The position numbers were made by a program, and so were the translations under genes. The notes beneath the pieces were generated by a model. That model was not told the DNA's origin. It saw only the letters and a list, made by a program, of their open reading frames with translations, and made no database searches. Positions 27,887 through 36,296 of a stretch of 64,000 nucleotides of DNA are shown piece by piece (position 1 is the stretch's first letter; every line of letters begins with the position of its first letter). Source of the stretch: Sutcliffiella sp. FSL R7-0096 (GTDB lineage: Bacteria; Bacillota; Bacilli; Bacillales; Bacillaceae_I); assembly GCF_038595065.1 (NCBI RefSeq), contig NZ_CP152003.1:538001-602000 (forward strand), given 5' to 3'.

Positions 27887-29152
27887 ATGGAAACACAAAC
27901 AATCAAATCAATATCACAACGATTTATGAATGTGCGTGACCTCACCATGAAGCTTGTTCAACCATTGGAGACGGAAGATTTCATTATTCAATCACACCCG
28001 GATGTCAGCCCGCCCAAATGGCATCTGGCCCATACCACATGGTTCTTTGAGCGCTTTGTCCTCAAAGAGTACTTTGAGAACTACAGAGAGTTCCATCCAA
28101 CATACGATTTTCTTTTTAATTCCTATTACGAGACAGTTGGTCCTTTCCAGCCGAGGCATCAGCGCGGCGTCCTTTCTAGACCAAGCATACAAGACATTTT
28201 CCAATACCGCAGTTATATTGATAATTATGTGGTGGATCTCTTATCACAACTTGAAGGGGGCGAACCAGAAAAAGTCGACAAGGTCCATAGCCTCATAGAA
28301 ATCGGCATGCAGCATGAACAACAGCATCAAGAGCTGATTTTGATGGATGTAAAATACAACTTCTTTGTGAATCCGTTGCATCCAGTCTATAAAGAATCCA
28401 AATCTACATCATCAAAAAAAAGAGAACCATCCTTCCACATATATGATGGAGGTCTCATTGAAATCGGGCACAACGGCGAAGGGTTTGCTTTTGATAATGA
28501 AGGGCCGAATCATAAAGTATGGCTCGAGCCATATAAACTGGCTGACCAGCCTGTCACGAACGGTGAATACTTGGAATTCATCGAAGCCGGTGGGTATCAG
28601 AAACCTTATTACTGGCTATCCGACGGTTGGAATACGGTGAAAAAGAATGACTGGCAGGCTCCGCTTTACTGGAGTAAGGATGAGGATGGCGAGTGGTATA
28701 TTTTTACCCTGGCAGGAAAGAAGAAGCTGGATCTCTATCAGCCTGTTGTTCATGTCAGCTTCTATGAGGCGGATGCCTTCAGCAGATGGAAGGGCAAGCG
28801 TCTGCCGACAGAAGCAGAGTGGGAGCATGCGGCAAGGGATCTCGAGATAAAAGGGAACACGATGGACACAGGCAACTATCATCCTGCAGCCTCCGATCAA
28901 TCAGCAGGTTCCAAGATGTTTGGTGATGTGTGGGAATGGACAGCAAGCGCCTACTCACCATACCCGGGAAGCAAGCCGCTTGAAGGGGCGCTTGGTGAAT
29001 ATAATGCTAAATTCATGTGCAATCAGATGGTGTTGCGGGGCGGTTCCTGTGCCACACCGCAGGAACATATCCGAAACACCTACCGCAACTTCTTCCCGGC
29101 TGACAAACGCTGGCAGTTCAGCGGATTCCGACTGGCGGAGGATGCGCTATGA
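27887..29152 (+). CDS. egtB: Ergothioneine sulfoxide synthase
   Basis: Iron-dependent enzyme that joins trimethylhistidine (hercynine) and a cysteine donor with oxygen to give the sulfoxide precursor of ergothioneine. The 421-aa protein has the N-terminal DinB-like helical domain with metal ligands His49 and the pair His143/His147 (HEQQH), and a C-terminal formylglycine-generating-enzyme-like domain (WLEPYKLADQPVTNGEY ... LPTEAEWEHA ... GDVWEWTASAY ... LRGGSCAT ... FSGFRLAED). The stop overlaps egtD by 4 bp. The thiol donor (cysteine or gamma-glutamylcysteine) cannot be told from sequence alone. Confidence 0.92.
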   Translation: METQTIKSISQRFMNVRDLTMKLVQPLETEDFIIQSHPDVSPPKWHLAHTTWFFERFVLKEYFENYREFHPTYDFLFNSYYETVGPFQPRHQRGVLSRPSIQDIFQYRSYIDNYVVDLLSQLEGGEPEKVDKVHSLIEIGMQHEQQHQELILMDVKYNFFVNPLHPVYKESKSTSSKKREPSFHIYDGGLIEIGHNGEGFAFDNEGPNHKVWLEPYKLADQPVTNGEYLEFIEAGGYQKPYYWLSDGWNTVKKNDWQAPLYWSKDEDGEWYIFTLAGKKKLDLYQPVVHVSFYEADAFSRWKGKRLPTEAEWEHAARDLEIKGNTMDTGNYHPAASDQSAGSKMFGDVWEWTASAYSPYPGSKPLEGALGEYNAKFMCNQMVLRGGSCATPQEHIRNTYRNFFPADKRWQFSGFRLAEDAL

Positions 29153-30111
29153 GATTATTAGAACATAATATCCAGAGCTATGACTTTTATATAGAAAAAG
29201 AAAACATGCGTGATGAAATAGTAAAAGGACTAGAAGCTCCAGTGAAAACCATCTCTTCAAAATATTTATATGACCATCATGGCTCCGAGTTATTTGAGGA
29301 GATAACAGAACTTGCGGAGTACTATCCGACGCGCACCGAAATGAAAATTTTCAACGAAAGGATTCAGGAAATCACGCTCTCTGTCGGTAACGTCCACACC
29401 TTGATAGAATATGGCAGTGGAAGCAGCAACAAAGTTAAGGCACTGCTTCACAATTTCGCGAGTCTTAAAGAATATGTTCCAATTGATATCTCACGGGACT
29501 TTCTCTTTCAATCTAGCTTGGAGCTCGCGATGCAATTCCCTCATATCACCATAAAGGCGGTATGTGGTGATTATACGGCTCCGCTTACCTTGCCGTTAGA
29601 GTCGAGTGGAAAAAAGGTCATCTTTTTCCCTGGTTCTACAATCGGAAACTTCGAGCCGGTGGATGTTCGGAATTTCCTGATTAAGTCCGCCCAGCTTTTG
29701 AACGAAGGAGATGGTTTCCTTATTGGTGTCGATACGAAAAAGGACCTCCACACGTTAGAGCGGGCATATGATGACAGGGAAGGCGTCACCGCGGCATTCA
29801 ATCTCAACCTCCTCAAAAGGATGAACAGGGAGCTGGGGGCAAATTTCAACGAGGAACAGTTCGAACACCTCGCTTACTATAACGAGGAAAAGGGTCGCAT
29901 TGAAATGCACCTTGAAAGTCAGTGCGATCAGCAAGTGATCATCGGTGAGCATGAATTCTCCTTCCGGGAAGGCGAAACCATCCACACGGAAAACTCTTAT
30001 AAATATTCAATCGGTCAGTTTCAGACGATGGCGTTGGAGTGCGGATTTAAGCCGAGCAAAGTGTGGACAGATGATGAAGAAAATTTCAGTGTGCATTACC
30101 TAGAAAAATAA
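29149..30111 (+). CDS. egtD: L-histidine N(alpha)-trimethyltransferase
   Basis: SAM-dependent enzyme that trimethylates histidine to hercynine, the first step of ergothioneine synthesis. The 320-aa protein has the EgtD features: KYLYDHHGSELFEEITELAEYYPTRTE near residues 40-60, the SAM loop YGSGSSNK, and the FFPGSTIGNFEP segment. It is translationally coupled to egtB. Together they form the two-gene core of the pathway; no egtE-like C-S lyase follows directly. Confidence 0.94.
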   Translation: MRLLEHNIQSYDFYIEKENMRDEIVKGLEAPVKTISSKYLYDHHGSELFEEITELAEYYPTRTEMKIFNERIQEITLSVGNVHTLIEYGSGSSNKVKALLHNFASLKEYVPIDISRDFLFQSSLELAMQFPHITIKAVCGDYTAPLTLPLESSGKKVIFFPGSTIGNFEPVDVRNFLIKSAQLLNEGDGFLIGVDTKKDLHTLERAYDDREGVTAAFNLNLLKRMNRELGANFNEEQFEHLAYYNEEKGRIEMHLESQCDQQVIIGEHEFSFREGETIHTENSYKYSIGQFQTMALECGFKPSKVWTDDEENFSVHYLEK

Positions 30112-30113
30112 AC

Positions 30114-30150
30114 AAAAAAACAGTGCCTCCTATGTTACAGAGGCACTCTT
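30114..30150. terminator. Bidirectional terminator between egtD and the protease gene
   Basis: AGTGCCTC at 30122-30129 pairs with GAGGCACT at 30140-30147. The minus strand has a T7 tail and the plus strand a short CTTTCCT tail, fitting the two converging genes. Confidence 0.85.
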
Positions 30151-30162
30151 TCCTCGTTCTAA

Positions 30163-32019
30163 TTAAAATTGTGGTGCTCTCGGATTGTCATTCACAGACC
30201 AGCCTTCATAAAGACCGATATCGTCAAATGCTCCCAAGAACGCGTTATACTCTTCGCTACCCTCGCCATAAAGGTCGATGGCAGATTGTAAAATCGCTTC
30301 ACGGAACTCCGCAAAAGAAGCGTCATAGTGCAGGTAGTCATACGCGCGGTACCAAGTGTCCGCAACCACTGTTCTACCCATGCCATACTCTTCCGCTACA
30401 AGGTAGGCAGAGTGCTGAAGAATCGTACAGTTGATGTGTACGCCACCATTATCCATGTTCGCAGGCAAGTAGTAGTACTCATCCATATGAGCCGGGTAGC
30501 GACCTTCGCCGTCAATGCTGTAAGGCCAGTAAACAGCACCTGTCGGGAATTTACCAGGGTCTTCGTTGCTTCGAAGGGCCGTTCTGCCATTCGCCAACCA
30601 TTCCTCACCCATGATATCCTCGCCGATATCCCAGTTGCTATCGTCCACTAGTGCTGCAAAAGTATCAGAGTAGGCTTCATTGATGGCACCAGTTTCAAAG
30701 CGGTAGCGAAGGCCACCATTGTAATGCGTGATGCCGTGTACCATTTCATGCGCTGTTACATCAAGAGCAGCAAGTGGAATGAATTGTTTTCCATCGCCAT
30801 CTCCATATGTCATCATCGCGATTCCGTTACTCCAAAATGCGTTATTATACTCTCTTCCGTAGTGTACACGGGAATTGATGGCCATGCCGTTATCATCCAA
30901 GGAGTTGCGTCCGTGGTTATTTAAGAAATAGTCATACACGATTCGGGAGTTGGAATGCGCGTCCACCGCAGGACCTTGTCCAACCGTTTCCCATGTACTG
31001 CTGTCACCCGTGTATTCTACATCTTTCCAAGAAGCATTCGTATTGGAATATAACCACATTTGATTGGATGTGTTTCTCATATTATAGGTAAAAATTCCGT
31101 TCATTTGTGGAGAAGTGTAATCCGCAAGGAAGAACTGGGATCCCTCGCCACTGCCAGGAACATTCCCGTGTGAAAGGTTTAACAGCTTCGTTAAACCAGT
31201 CGTACCTAAGCCAGAACCACGCGCCGGCTTTAATTTTCCAGCATTCTCAACGGCTTTCGGATTTGGACCTTGCTCCACTTTTAAAGCAGAAGAACCTTCT
31301 ACGTTGTTCGTTCCAATGATATCTTCAAAAAAACCTAAGCCTGTCATCGCATTATATTGATCTAGCACTTTACCATTGTGGGCATCCACATACACATACC
31401 AGTTACCAGCTTCGCCTTCGAAAAATTCAAGGTTTACTCGGTAAGCAAGATGATATTCTTCTTCAAGTGGATAGATGATTAACTCAGAGGACTCCACAGG
31501 AACTTCTGCAGGAGCGTCAACTGCTACTTTCGCCTCCGTTACCGCTTTGTCCGCTTGAATGGAAGGGGTGGTGTTGATTTCTAAGGAATCTAGTTTTGTA
31601 TCGAAGTTTCCATTTACAGTTGTAATGACATTCTCATCATTAAAATGAACATTCAGTTCATTTCGATCGACCGGAACGCCATTTTTAGTTTGTTGCAGGC
31701 GAACGTGGGTCATCCCAAGGTCATCGGTTGTTGCTCTTACTTCCTTCAAATCTTTCTCAGGATTGTTCATGTGGAAAAAGTCCTTATGTTTGCCAAGGAA
31801 CTTCTTCGCATTTTGAGCATCTGCCTTTGCTTGCTTTTCTGATAGAATACCAGCTACAAAGGAAGGTGGTCCCTGATTGCCTTGATTGTCGACAACCCTT
31901 ACTTTTCCTTTACTTTTAAATTCCTGTAGTGAGCTCGCCGCGTTCGACGATGGTCCGCCGGAGAAAAGACCAGCGAAGATAAGAAATACTACTGCAGATA
32001 AAACAAAGATCTTCTTCAA
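30163..32019 (-). CDS. Thermolysin-like secreted metalloprotease (M4, bacillolysin)
   Basis: Extracellular neutral protease made as a preproprotein (618 aa): a Sec signal peptide (1-27), FTP and PepSY-type propeptide to about residue 260, then the catalytic domain. Zinc site: His424-Glu425-x-x-His428 (HEMVH) and Glu448 in GAINEAYSD; the VHIN element carries the transition-state histidine. The C-terminus is short, with no extra cell-wall or PPC domain. It is monocistronic. One cysteine is present in the VHINCTIL segment, where serine is more usual. Confidence 0.93.
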   Translation of the reverse strand: MKKIFVLSAVVFLIFAGLFSGGPSSNAASSLQEFKSKGKVRVVDNQGNQGPPSFVAGILSEKQAKADAQNAKKFLGKHKDFFHMNNPEKDLKEVRATTDDLGMTHVRLQQTKNGVPVDRNELNVHFNDENVITTVNGNFDTKLDSLEINTTPSIQADKAVTEAKVAVDAPAEVPVESSELIIYPLEEEYHLAYRVNLEFFEGEAGNWYVYVDAHNGKVLDQYNAMTGLGFFEDIIGTNNVEGSSALKVEQGPNPKAVENAGKLKPARGSGLGTTGLTKLLNLSHGNVPGSGEGSQFFLADYTSPQMNGIFTYNMRNTSNQMWLYSNTNASWKDVEYTGDSSTWETVGQGPAVDAHSNSRIVYDYFLNNHGRNSLDDNGMAINSRVHYGREYNNAFWSNGIAMMTYGDGDGKQFIPLAALDVTAHEMVHGITHYNGGLRYRFETGAINEAYSDTFAALVDDSNWDIGEDIMGEEWLANGRTALRSNEDPGKFPTGAVYWPYSIDGEGRYPAHMDEYYYLPANMDNGGVHINCTILQHSAYLVAEEYGMGRTVVADTWYRAYDYLHYDASFAEFREAILQSAIDLYGEGSEEYNAFLGAFDDIGLYEGWSVNDNPRAPQF

Positions 32020-32051
32020 ATAAACCCATCCCCTTTAAATACTTAGTGTTA

Positions 32052-32078
32052 CGAAAATATCGGGTTGCGATATTTCGA
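32052..32078. promoter_or_regulatory. Inverted repeat upstream of the protease gene
   Basis: CGAAAATATCG and CGATATTTCG flank GGTTG about 30 bp upstream of the protease start. No T-run follows, so an operator or a 5' leader hairpin is more likely than a terminator. The rest of the 360-bp gap to the next gene shows no gene. Confidence 0.5.
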
Positions 32079-32379
32079 CAAGTTTATCGTAATGCAAAGG
32101 AGGGAAATGGTAAACAGACTATTCAGACTATTTTTAAGGTCAGGGGAACTTGAACACGGGAGAAATGATAAAAAATGACAGGATTTGCTATGACTTAAGG
32201 CGCGGTAACGTGGTAAAGTACGTAGGATATTTACCCTGTTTTTTGGAAGGAGAAGTTTGGAATATAATGTAGAAAACAGGTTAAATGATAGTTTGGAAGT
32301 ATGGACAATGCTGAATAGATGTATATAATAGGAAAATATTACTTGTATTTCTAATTTAAGAGGGGAGAGGTTCAGGAGT

Positions 32380-32922
32380 ATGACTATTTTTTTAGAGACA
32401 GAAAGATTACTATTACGCAGATTAGAGCTAAGAGACGCCGATCGTGTCGAAGAACTGGCAAGTGATTATGAACTTGCCAAAACAACCCTAACCGTGCCGC
32501 ATCCTTATCCTCCGGGATCTGCGGCGGATTTCATTCGAAGTATGTGGGATTCAAAAGAGAGGGGACTGGTGGTATTTGCGATTGTGGAAAAAGAAATTGA
32601 CAGTTTAATAGGTATTATCAATATCAAGCAGACTCTTTCTTACAAACGTGGCGAGCTTGGATACTGGATCGGCCGTCCCTACTGGGGGAAAGGGTATGGG
32701 ACCGAGGCGGCACGTGCGGTGGTTGCGTTTGGATTCAAAGAGCTAGGCTTAAACAAAATGTTCGCAGGTGCATTCGCCGATAACCCAGGTTCCTGGCGCA
32801 TCATGGAAAAAGTCGGCATGAAGCACGAGGGAACCTGGCGCCAGCATGCGATGAGGGACGGTAGATTTGTAGACTTGGCATATTATGGATTGCTGCGGGA
32901 AGAGTTTGAGAGGGGAAATTGA
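32380..32922 (+). CDS. GNAT acetyltransferase, RimJ/RimL-like
   Basis: A 180-aa N-acetyltransferase. It opens with ETERLLLRRLELRDAD, has the acetyl-CoA loop GYWIGRPYWGKGYGTEAA at about 88-105, and ends with the typical KVGMKHEGTWRQHAMRDGRFVDLAYYGLL tail of ribosomal-protein-serine-acetyltransferase-like enzymes. The substrate may be a protein N-terminus or a small amine. GAGGGGAGAGG precedes the ATG. Single gene. Confidence 0.88.
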   Translation: MTIFLETERLLLRRLELRDADRVEELASDYELAKTTLTVPHPYPPGSAADFIRSMWDSKERGLVVFAIVEKEIDSLIGIINIKQTLSYKRGELGYWIGRPYWGKGYGTEAARAVVAFGFKELGLNKMFAGAFADNPGSWRIMEKVGMKHEGTWRQHAMRDGRFVDLAYYGLLREEFERGN

Positions 32923-33010
32923 TTTCTTATGGACATTGATCCCGGGGGATTCTGGGAGTAATGTCTTTTTTAGATGGGGAGGATTAGAGTGGCTACAGGG
33001 GAAATAGTGC

Positions 33011-33052
33011 TTTGGCACGAACTTGAGGTGATTTGGCACGAAATTCCATCTC
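33011..33052. repeat. 21-bp period motif TTTGGCACGAA, two copies
   Basis: TTTGGCACGAACT starts at 33011 and TTTGGCACGAAAT at 33032, 21 bp apart, as at 18584 and 18605. Confidence 0.6.
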
Positions 33053-33090
33053 CATAAAAAAAACGACAGTACCCATCCATACTGTCGCTT
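33053..33090 (-). terminator. Terminator of the DeoR-type gene
   Basis: CGACAGTA / TACTGTCG stem with an 8-nt loop; the minus strand continues into a run of eight T residues. Confidence 0.88.
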
Positions 33091-33104
33091 TCCTTTTACA
33101 AATG

Positions 33105-33875
33105 CTATACTCCAGCCACCAAAACCTCCACCCCAGCAGCCTTCAACGCATCCACTTTCTCCTTATCTGTCTCCGCATCAGTAATCACCACATCCAACTT
33201 CCCAACCGGGTACATGCCGGCAAACATCTCCTGCCCCACCTTTGTATGCTCAAACATGGCAACCAGTTTCTTCGAGTTATCATAAACCGTCTTATAAAAT
33301 ATGGCCACCTCCGGCGTTGCGGTACTCATCCCTTTTACAGAAAGAGCCCCTGCCGTTGCAAAGCACAAATCCACGGTAAACTGTCGCGCAAATTCGTTCG
33401 CCAATGCATCTGTGATGTTGCCGGAGCTTTTCACATTCCCGCCAATTAAAAAGGTCGAGATGTTATCAGACCCGCGCAAAGCATACGCAATTTCAAGTGA
33501 GTTGGTCAGCACAGTGAATGGAATGTCCTTTGGTAGATATTTGAGTAGCACATAATGAATCGACGCTCCGCCGATAAATACCGTTTGATTAGCTTTTACA
33601 TATCCTGCCGCCAATTCTGCAATGGCATTCTGGTGTTCCGTGCCGTCCCCAAAGCGCTCTGCAGGAGGACGTGGCAGAGTACGAACGGATGCTACCGGGA
33701 TTGCACCCCCGTGTGTGCGTTTTAATAATCCCTGTTCTTCCATGATGGATAAATCCCTGCGGATGGAATCGATGGACATATTAAATTGATCCGCCAAATC
33801 CTTAGCCAGCACTCTTCCTTCCAGATTCAATACCTTCAAAATTTCTCCCCGTCTTTCATCAGTAAACAAGAACAT
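33105..33875 (-). CDS. DeoR-family transcriptional regulator
   Basis: A 256-aa repressor: winged helix-turn-helix at the start (DERRGEILKVL ... LADQFNMSIDSIRRDLSIMEEQGLLKRTHGGAI), then a sugar-phosphate sensing domain (GGASIHYVL, LTNSLEIA, LIGGNVKSSGNITDA, ATPEVAIFYKTV). A frame reaches back to 33926, but a promoter (TTGACA 33936-33931, AATAAT 33912-33907) would start RNA inside that stretch, and the family begins at MFLFTDERRGEIL. I therefore place the start at 33875. No sugar catabolic operon is adjacent, so its target is unknown. Confidence 0.82.
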   Translation of the reverse strand: MFLFTDERRGEILKVLNLEGRVLAKDLADQFNMSIDSIRRDLSIMEEQGLLKRTHGGAIPVASVRTLPRPPAERFGDGTEHQNAIAELAAGYVKANQTVFIGGASIHYVLLKYLPKDIPFTVLTNSLEIAYALRGSDNISTFLIGGNVKSSGNITDALANEFARQFTVDLCFATAGALSVKGMSTATPEVAIFYKTVYDNSKKLVAMFEHTKVGQEMFAGMYPVGKLDVVITDAETDKEKVDALKAAGVEVLVAGV

Positions 33876-33906
33876 CACCCCAATATTTGAATTCAACTTC
33901 TTTCCT

Positions 33907-33936
33907 ATTATTTCATGTTTATTCATGTTTTGTCAA
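33907..33936 (-). promoter_or_regulatory. Promoter of the DeoR-type gene
   Basis: On the minus strand TTGACA (33936-33931) and AATAAT (33912-33907) have an 18-bp spacer that carries two ACATGAA direct repeats, possible operator half-sites. Confidence 0.55.
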
Positions 33937-34048
33937 CTTTAATCTTCACGTTTACGCTTTTTTGTTCCGCTTTAACATTTTTAAAAGGAAAGAACAGGCA
34001 GGAAGTCGAAATGTGTGGAATGTGTTTTTTTAAGAAAGGGTGATAGAA

Positions 34049-35350
34049 ATGAAGAAGATTCCAAAAAGCGTACAAAAGGTTTTAGACCTTTATATAGATA
34101 AATGTAATCAAGCGTTACCAGGGCTGCTGGACGGATTATACCTTCATGGATCCCTCGCAATAGATGCGTACATAGAAGGAGAAAGTGACGTGGATTTTGT
34201 TGCGGTGACAAGCCGGAAGCTGACAAATAAAGATGCGACTATCTTAAAAGATATTCACTTGAATCTTGCAGAAACATGCAAAAACCCGCAATTGGATGGC
34301 ATATATGTGCAATCGTCCAACCTAGCAGCTGAGGGCTATTTTTATAATGAAGGGACCTTTGGTAAAGCGGTTCACGATATTCCTGTGACGTGGTGGTTGC
34401 TCAAGAACAAAGGAATAACGTTCATGGGGCAGGCTTCTAGCGAGCTGGCACTTAACGTAACAACGGAAGACCTCACAACCTATGTGCGAAAAAACATGAA
34501 TGACTACTGGGCAACAAGGATATCTGCCATGGAAAAAAAGCAGGATCAACTTATCAATTATCCAGTCAAACACATAGAAGCGGAAATGGAATGGACAGTG
34601 CTGGGGTTGCTTCGTCAATTTTACACATTAAAGGAAGAGAATATCATTTCCAAGCTGGCTGCAGGAGCGTATGGATTACGTGTACTTGAACCGAAATGGC
34701 ATGGCCTCGTACAAGAGGCAATCAATATCCGGCAAGGAAATCCAGAAAGAAGCTTTACCACAAATGAAAAGAGACTTAATGCCACGATTCATTTTGCTAA
34801 AGAGCTTATACAATTTTGTAATGAAAATGGACTTGGAGAAAAAGAGAATCAGAGTAAGAGTGAGGTTAAACTAGTAAACTTTCAAATCGAACACTTGGAA
34901 CATTTATCAGAATACAAGTTAACAGAAAGTCAGTTGAAATTTACTTCCCATCCCAGGGACGCATGGAAGGCTTGTGAAACGGATAAGGGAAGGCATCCCG
35001 TAGTTATTTTAAAGGATGGGCGCCCTGCAGGCTTTTTCGTCCTTTATGAGGGAGAAGAAATTCCAAGTTATACGGACAACCCTAATGCCATTCTTTTGCG
35101 GGCATATTCCGTCTCCCTACAATTTCAAGGACAAGGCATTGCAGGGAAGTCACTAGAGTTGCTTCCAGATTATGTGGAGCTGAATTTCCCTCAGGTGGAA
35201 GAGGTGGTTTTGGCTGTGAATCGAAGAAATGAAACGGCTCAACGGGTTTACTTGAGGGCTGGATTCGAAGACAGTGGAAAAAGGGTGATGGGGCAAATGG
35301 GAGAGCAGTTTGTGTACCGATTGAAAGTGAATGGAGAGAAAATGCCATGA
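34049..35350 (+). CDS. Nucleotidyltransferase (AadA-like) fused to a GNAT acetyltransferase
   Basis: A 433-aa two-domain protein. Residues 1-260 resemble aminoglycoside adenylyltransferases of the AadA/ANT(9) kind: LYLHGSLAIDAY with Gly34-Ser35, then the metal-binding ESDVDF (Asp47, Asp49), followed by a DUF4111-like helical domain. Residues from about 275 form a GNAT domain with the acetyl-CoA motif QFQGQGIAGKSLELL and the ETAQRVYLRAGFED tail. AAAGGGTG supports the ATG at 34049. The architecture recalls bifunctional aminoglycoside-modifying enzymes, but with a different domain pair; activity is not shown. Confidence 0.8.
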   Translation: MKKIPKSVQKVLDLYIDKCNQALPGLLDGLYLHGSLAIDAYIEGESDVDFVAVTSRKLTNKDATILKDIHLNLAETCKNPQLDGIYVQSSNLAAEGYFYNEGTFGKAVHDIPVTWWLLKNKGITFMGQASSELALNVTTEDLTTYVRKNMNDYWATRISAMEKKQDQLINYPVKHIEAEMEWTVLGLLRQFYTLKEENIISKLAAGAYGLRVLEPKWHGLVQEAINIRQGNPERSFTTNEKRLNATIHFAKELIQFCNENGLGEKENQSKSEVKLVNFQIEHLEHLSEYKLTESQLKFTSHPRDAWKACETDKGRHPVVILKDGRPAGFFVLYEGEEIPSYTDNPNAILLRAYSVSLQFQGQGIAGKSLELLPDYVELNFPQVEEVVLAVNRRNETAQRVYLRAGFEDSGKRVMGQMGEQFVYRLKVNGEKMP

Positions 35351-35892
35351 AGCATGCACTGGTGGTTGGTGGAACCGGGATGCTTTCAGAGGTATGCACT
35401 TGGTTAGTGGAACAGGATTATCACGTTTCTGTAATCGGAAGGAATCCAGAGAAAATGAGCCACCTTGTAGAGAAAACAGATAAGGATAAAATAACTCCAC
35501 TACTTGTCGACTATAAAAAAATAGATCAGTTAGACATCCTTCTCAAACAAACGATTTCTGAAAAGGGTCCATTCACATTGGTTGTTGCGTGGGTTCATAC
35601 TGGTGGAGAGCAGGGGTTAGGAAGACTGATTGAAATTGTAGCAGAAACAAGTGGAACATGGGAGTTGAATCACGTACTTGGAAGTCGGGCAAAACTGGCG
35701 GAAGTGAAAAGTGGCCTCCTCATTCCAAGGACTTGTAACTACCATCAAGTCCAACTCGGTTTCAAGCTAGAGGAGGACAGGGGAAGATGGTTGAAAAACC
35801 ATGAAATTTCTGAAGGAGTTATGGAAGCTATTCAGTATAAAGCACCAACTTTGCTAGTCGGGGTGTTGGAACCAGCGAAAATGAGACCGTGA
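35347..35892 (+). CDS. Short SDR-like NAD(P)-binding protein
   Basis: A 181-aa Rossmann-fold protein with GGTGMLSEV at 8-16 near the N-terminus. It is shorter than classical SDR enzymes (about 250 aa) and lacks a visible YxxxK catalytic pair, so it may be a non-catalytic or atypical member. Its start overlaps the stop of the fusion gene by 4 bp (ATGA), so the two are translationally coupled. Confidence 0.78.
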   Translation: MKHALVVGGTGMLSEVCTWLVEQDYHVSVIGRNPEKMSHLVEKTDKDKITPLLVDYKKIDQLDILLKQTISEKGPFTLVVAWVHTGGEQGLGRLIEIVAETSGTWELNHVLGSRAKLAEVKSGLLIPRTCNYHQVQLGFKLEEDRGRWLKNHEISEGVMEAIQYKAPTLLVGVLEPAKMRP

Positions 35893-35904
35893 AGGAGAAT
35901 GCTT

Positions 35905-36264
35905 ATGAGCTATCAAAATGCACTAAATCAATACATTGAAGCAACAAATACCCACAACTTCGATAATGTGGAAAAATTGCTCCACGCCAATGTGGTTTAT
36001 TGGTTCACCAATAGTTCCTGCACTACCATGGAAGAAATCCGAGCCTTTTTCGAAAACGCATGGGACACGATCAAAGAGGAAATCTACTCGGCAAAGGATG
36101 TGGAGTGGATTGCGGTGGATGAGCACACGGCCACATGCCTCTATACCTTTCATTATGAAGGGTACCTGAACGGGGAGTTCATTTCTGGCAGCGGGCGTGC
36201 AACCAATGTATTTGTAAAAGATGAGGGACAATGGAAGTTGATTCACGAGCATTTGAGCCGATAA
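35905..36264 (+). CDS. NTF2-like/SnoaL-like small protein
   Basis: A 119-aa protein with the cone-shaped NTF2-like fold pattern: helical start (ALNQYIEATNTHNFDNVEKLLH), central strands and a closing W-K-L-I-H-E-H strand typical of DUF4440/SnoaL proteins. Some members are enzymes, others bind ligands. GAAGGAG at 35891-35897 favours the ATG at 35905 over 35899. It follows the SDR-like gene by 12 bp. Confidence 0.78.
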   Translation: MSYQNALNQYIEATNTHNFDNVEKLLHANVVYWFTNSSCTTMEEIRAFFENAWDTIKEEIYSAKDVEWIAVDEHTATCLYTFHYEGYLNGEFISGSGRATNVFVKDEGQWKLIHEHLSR

Positions 36265-36296
36265 AAAGGAAAATGGTTTGTAAAAGGGGGAATGTT

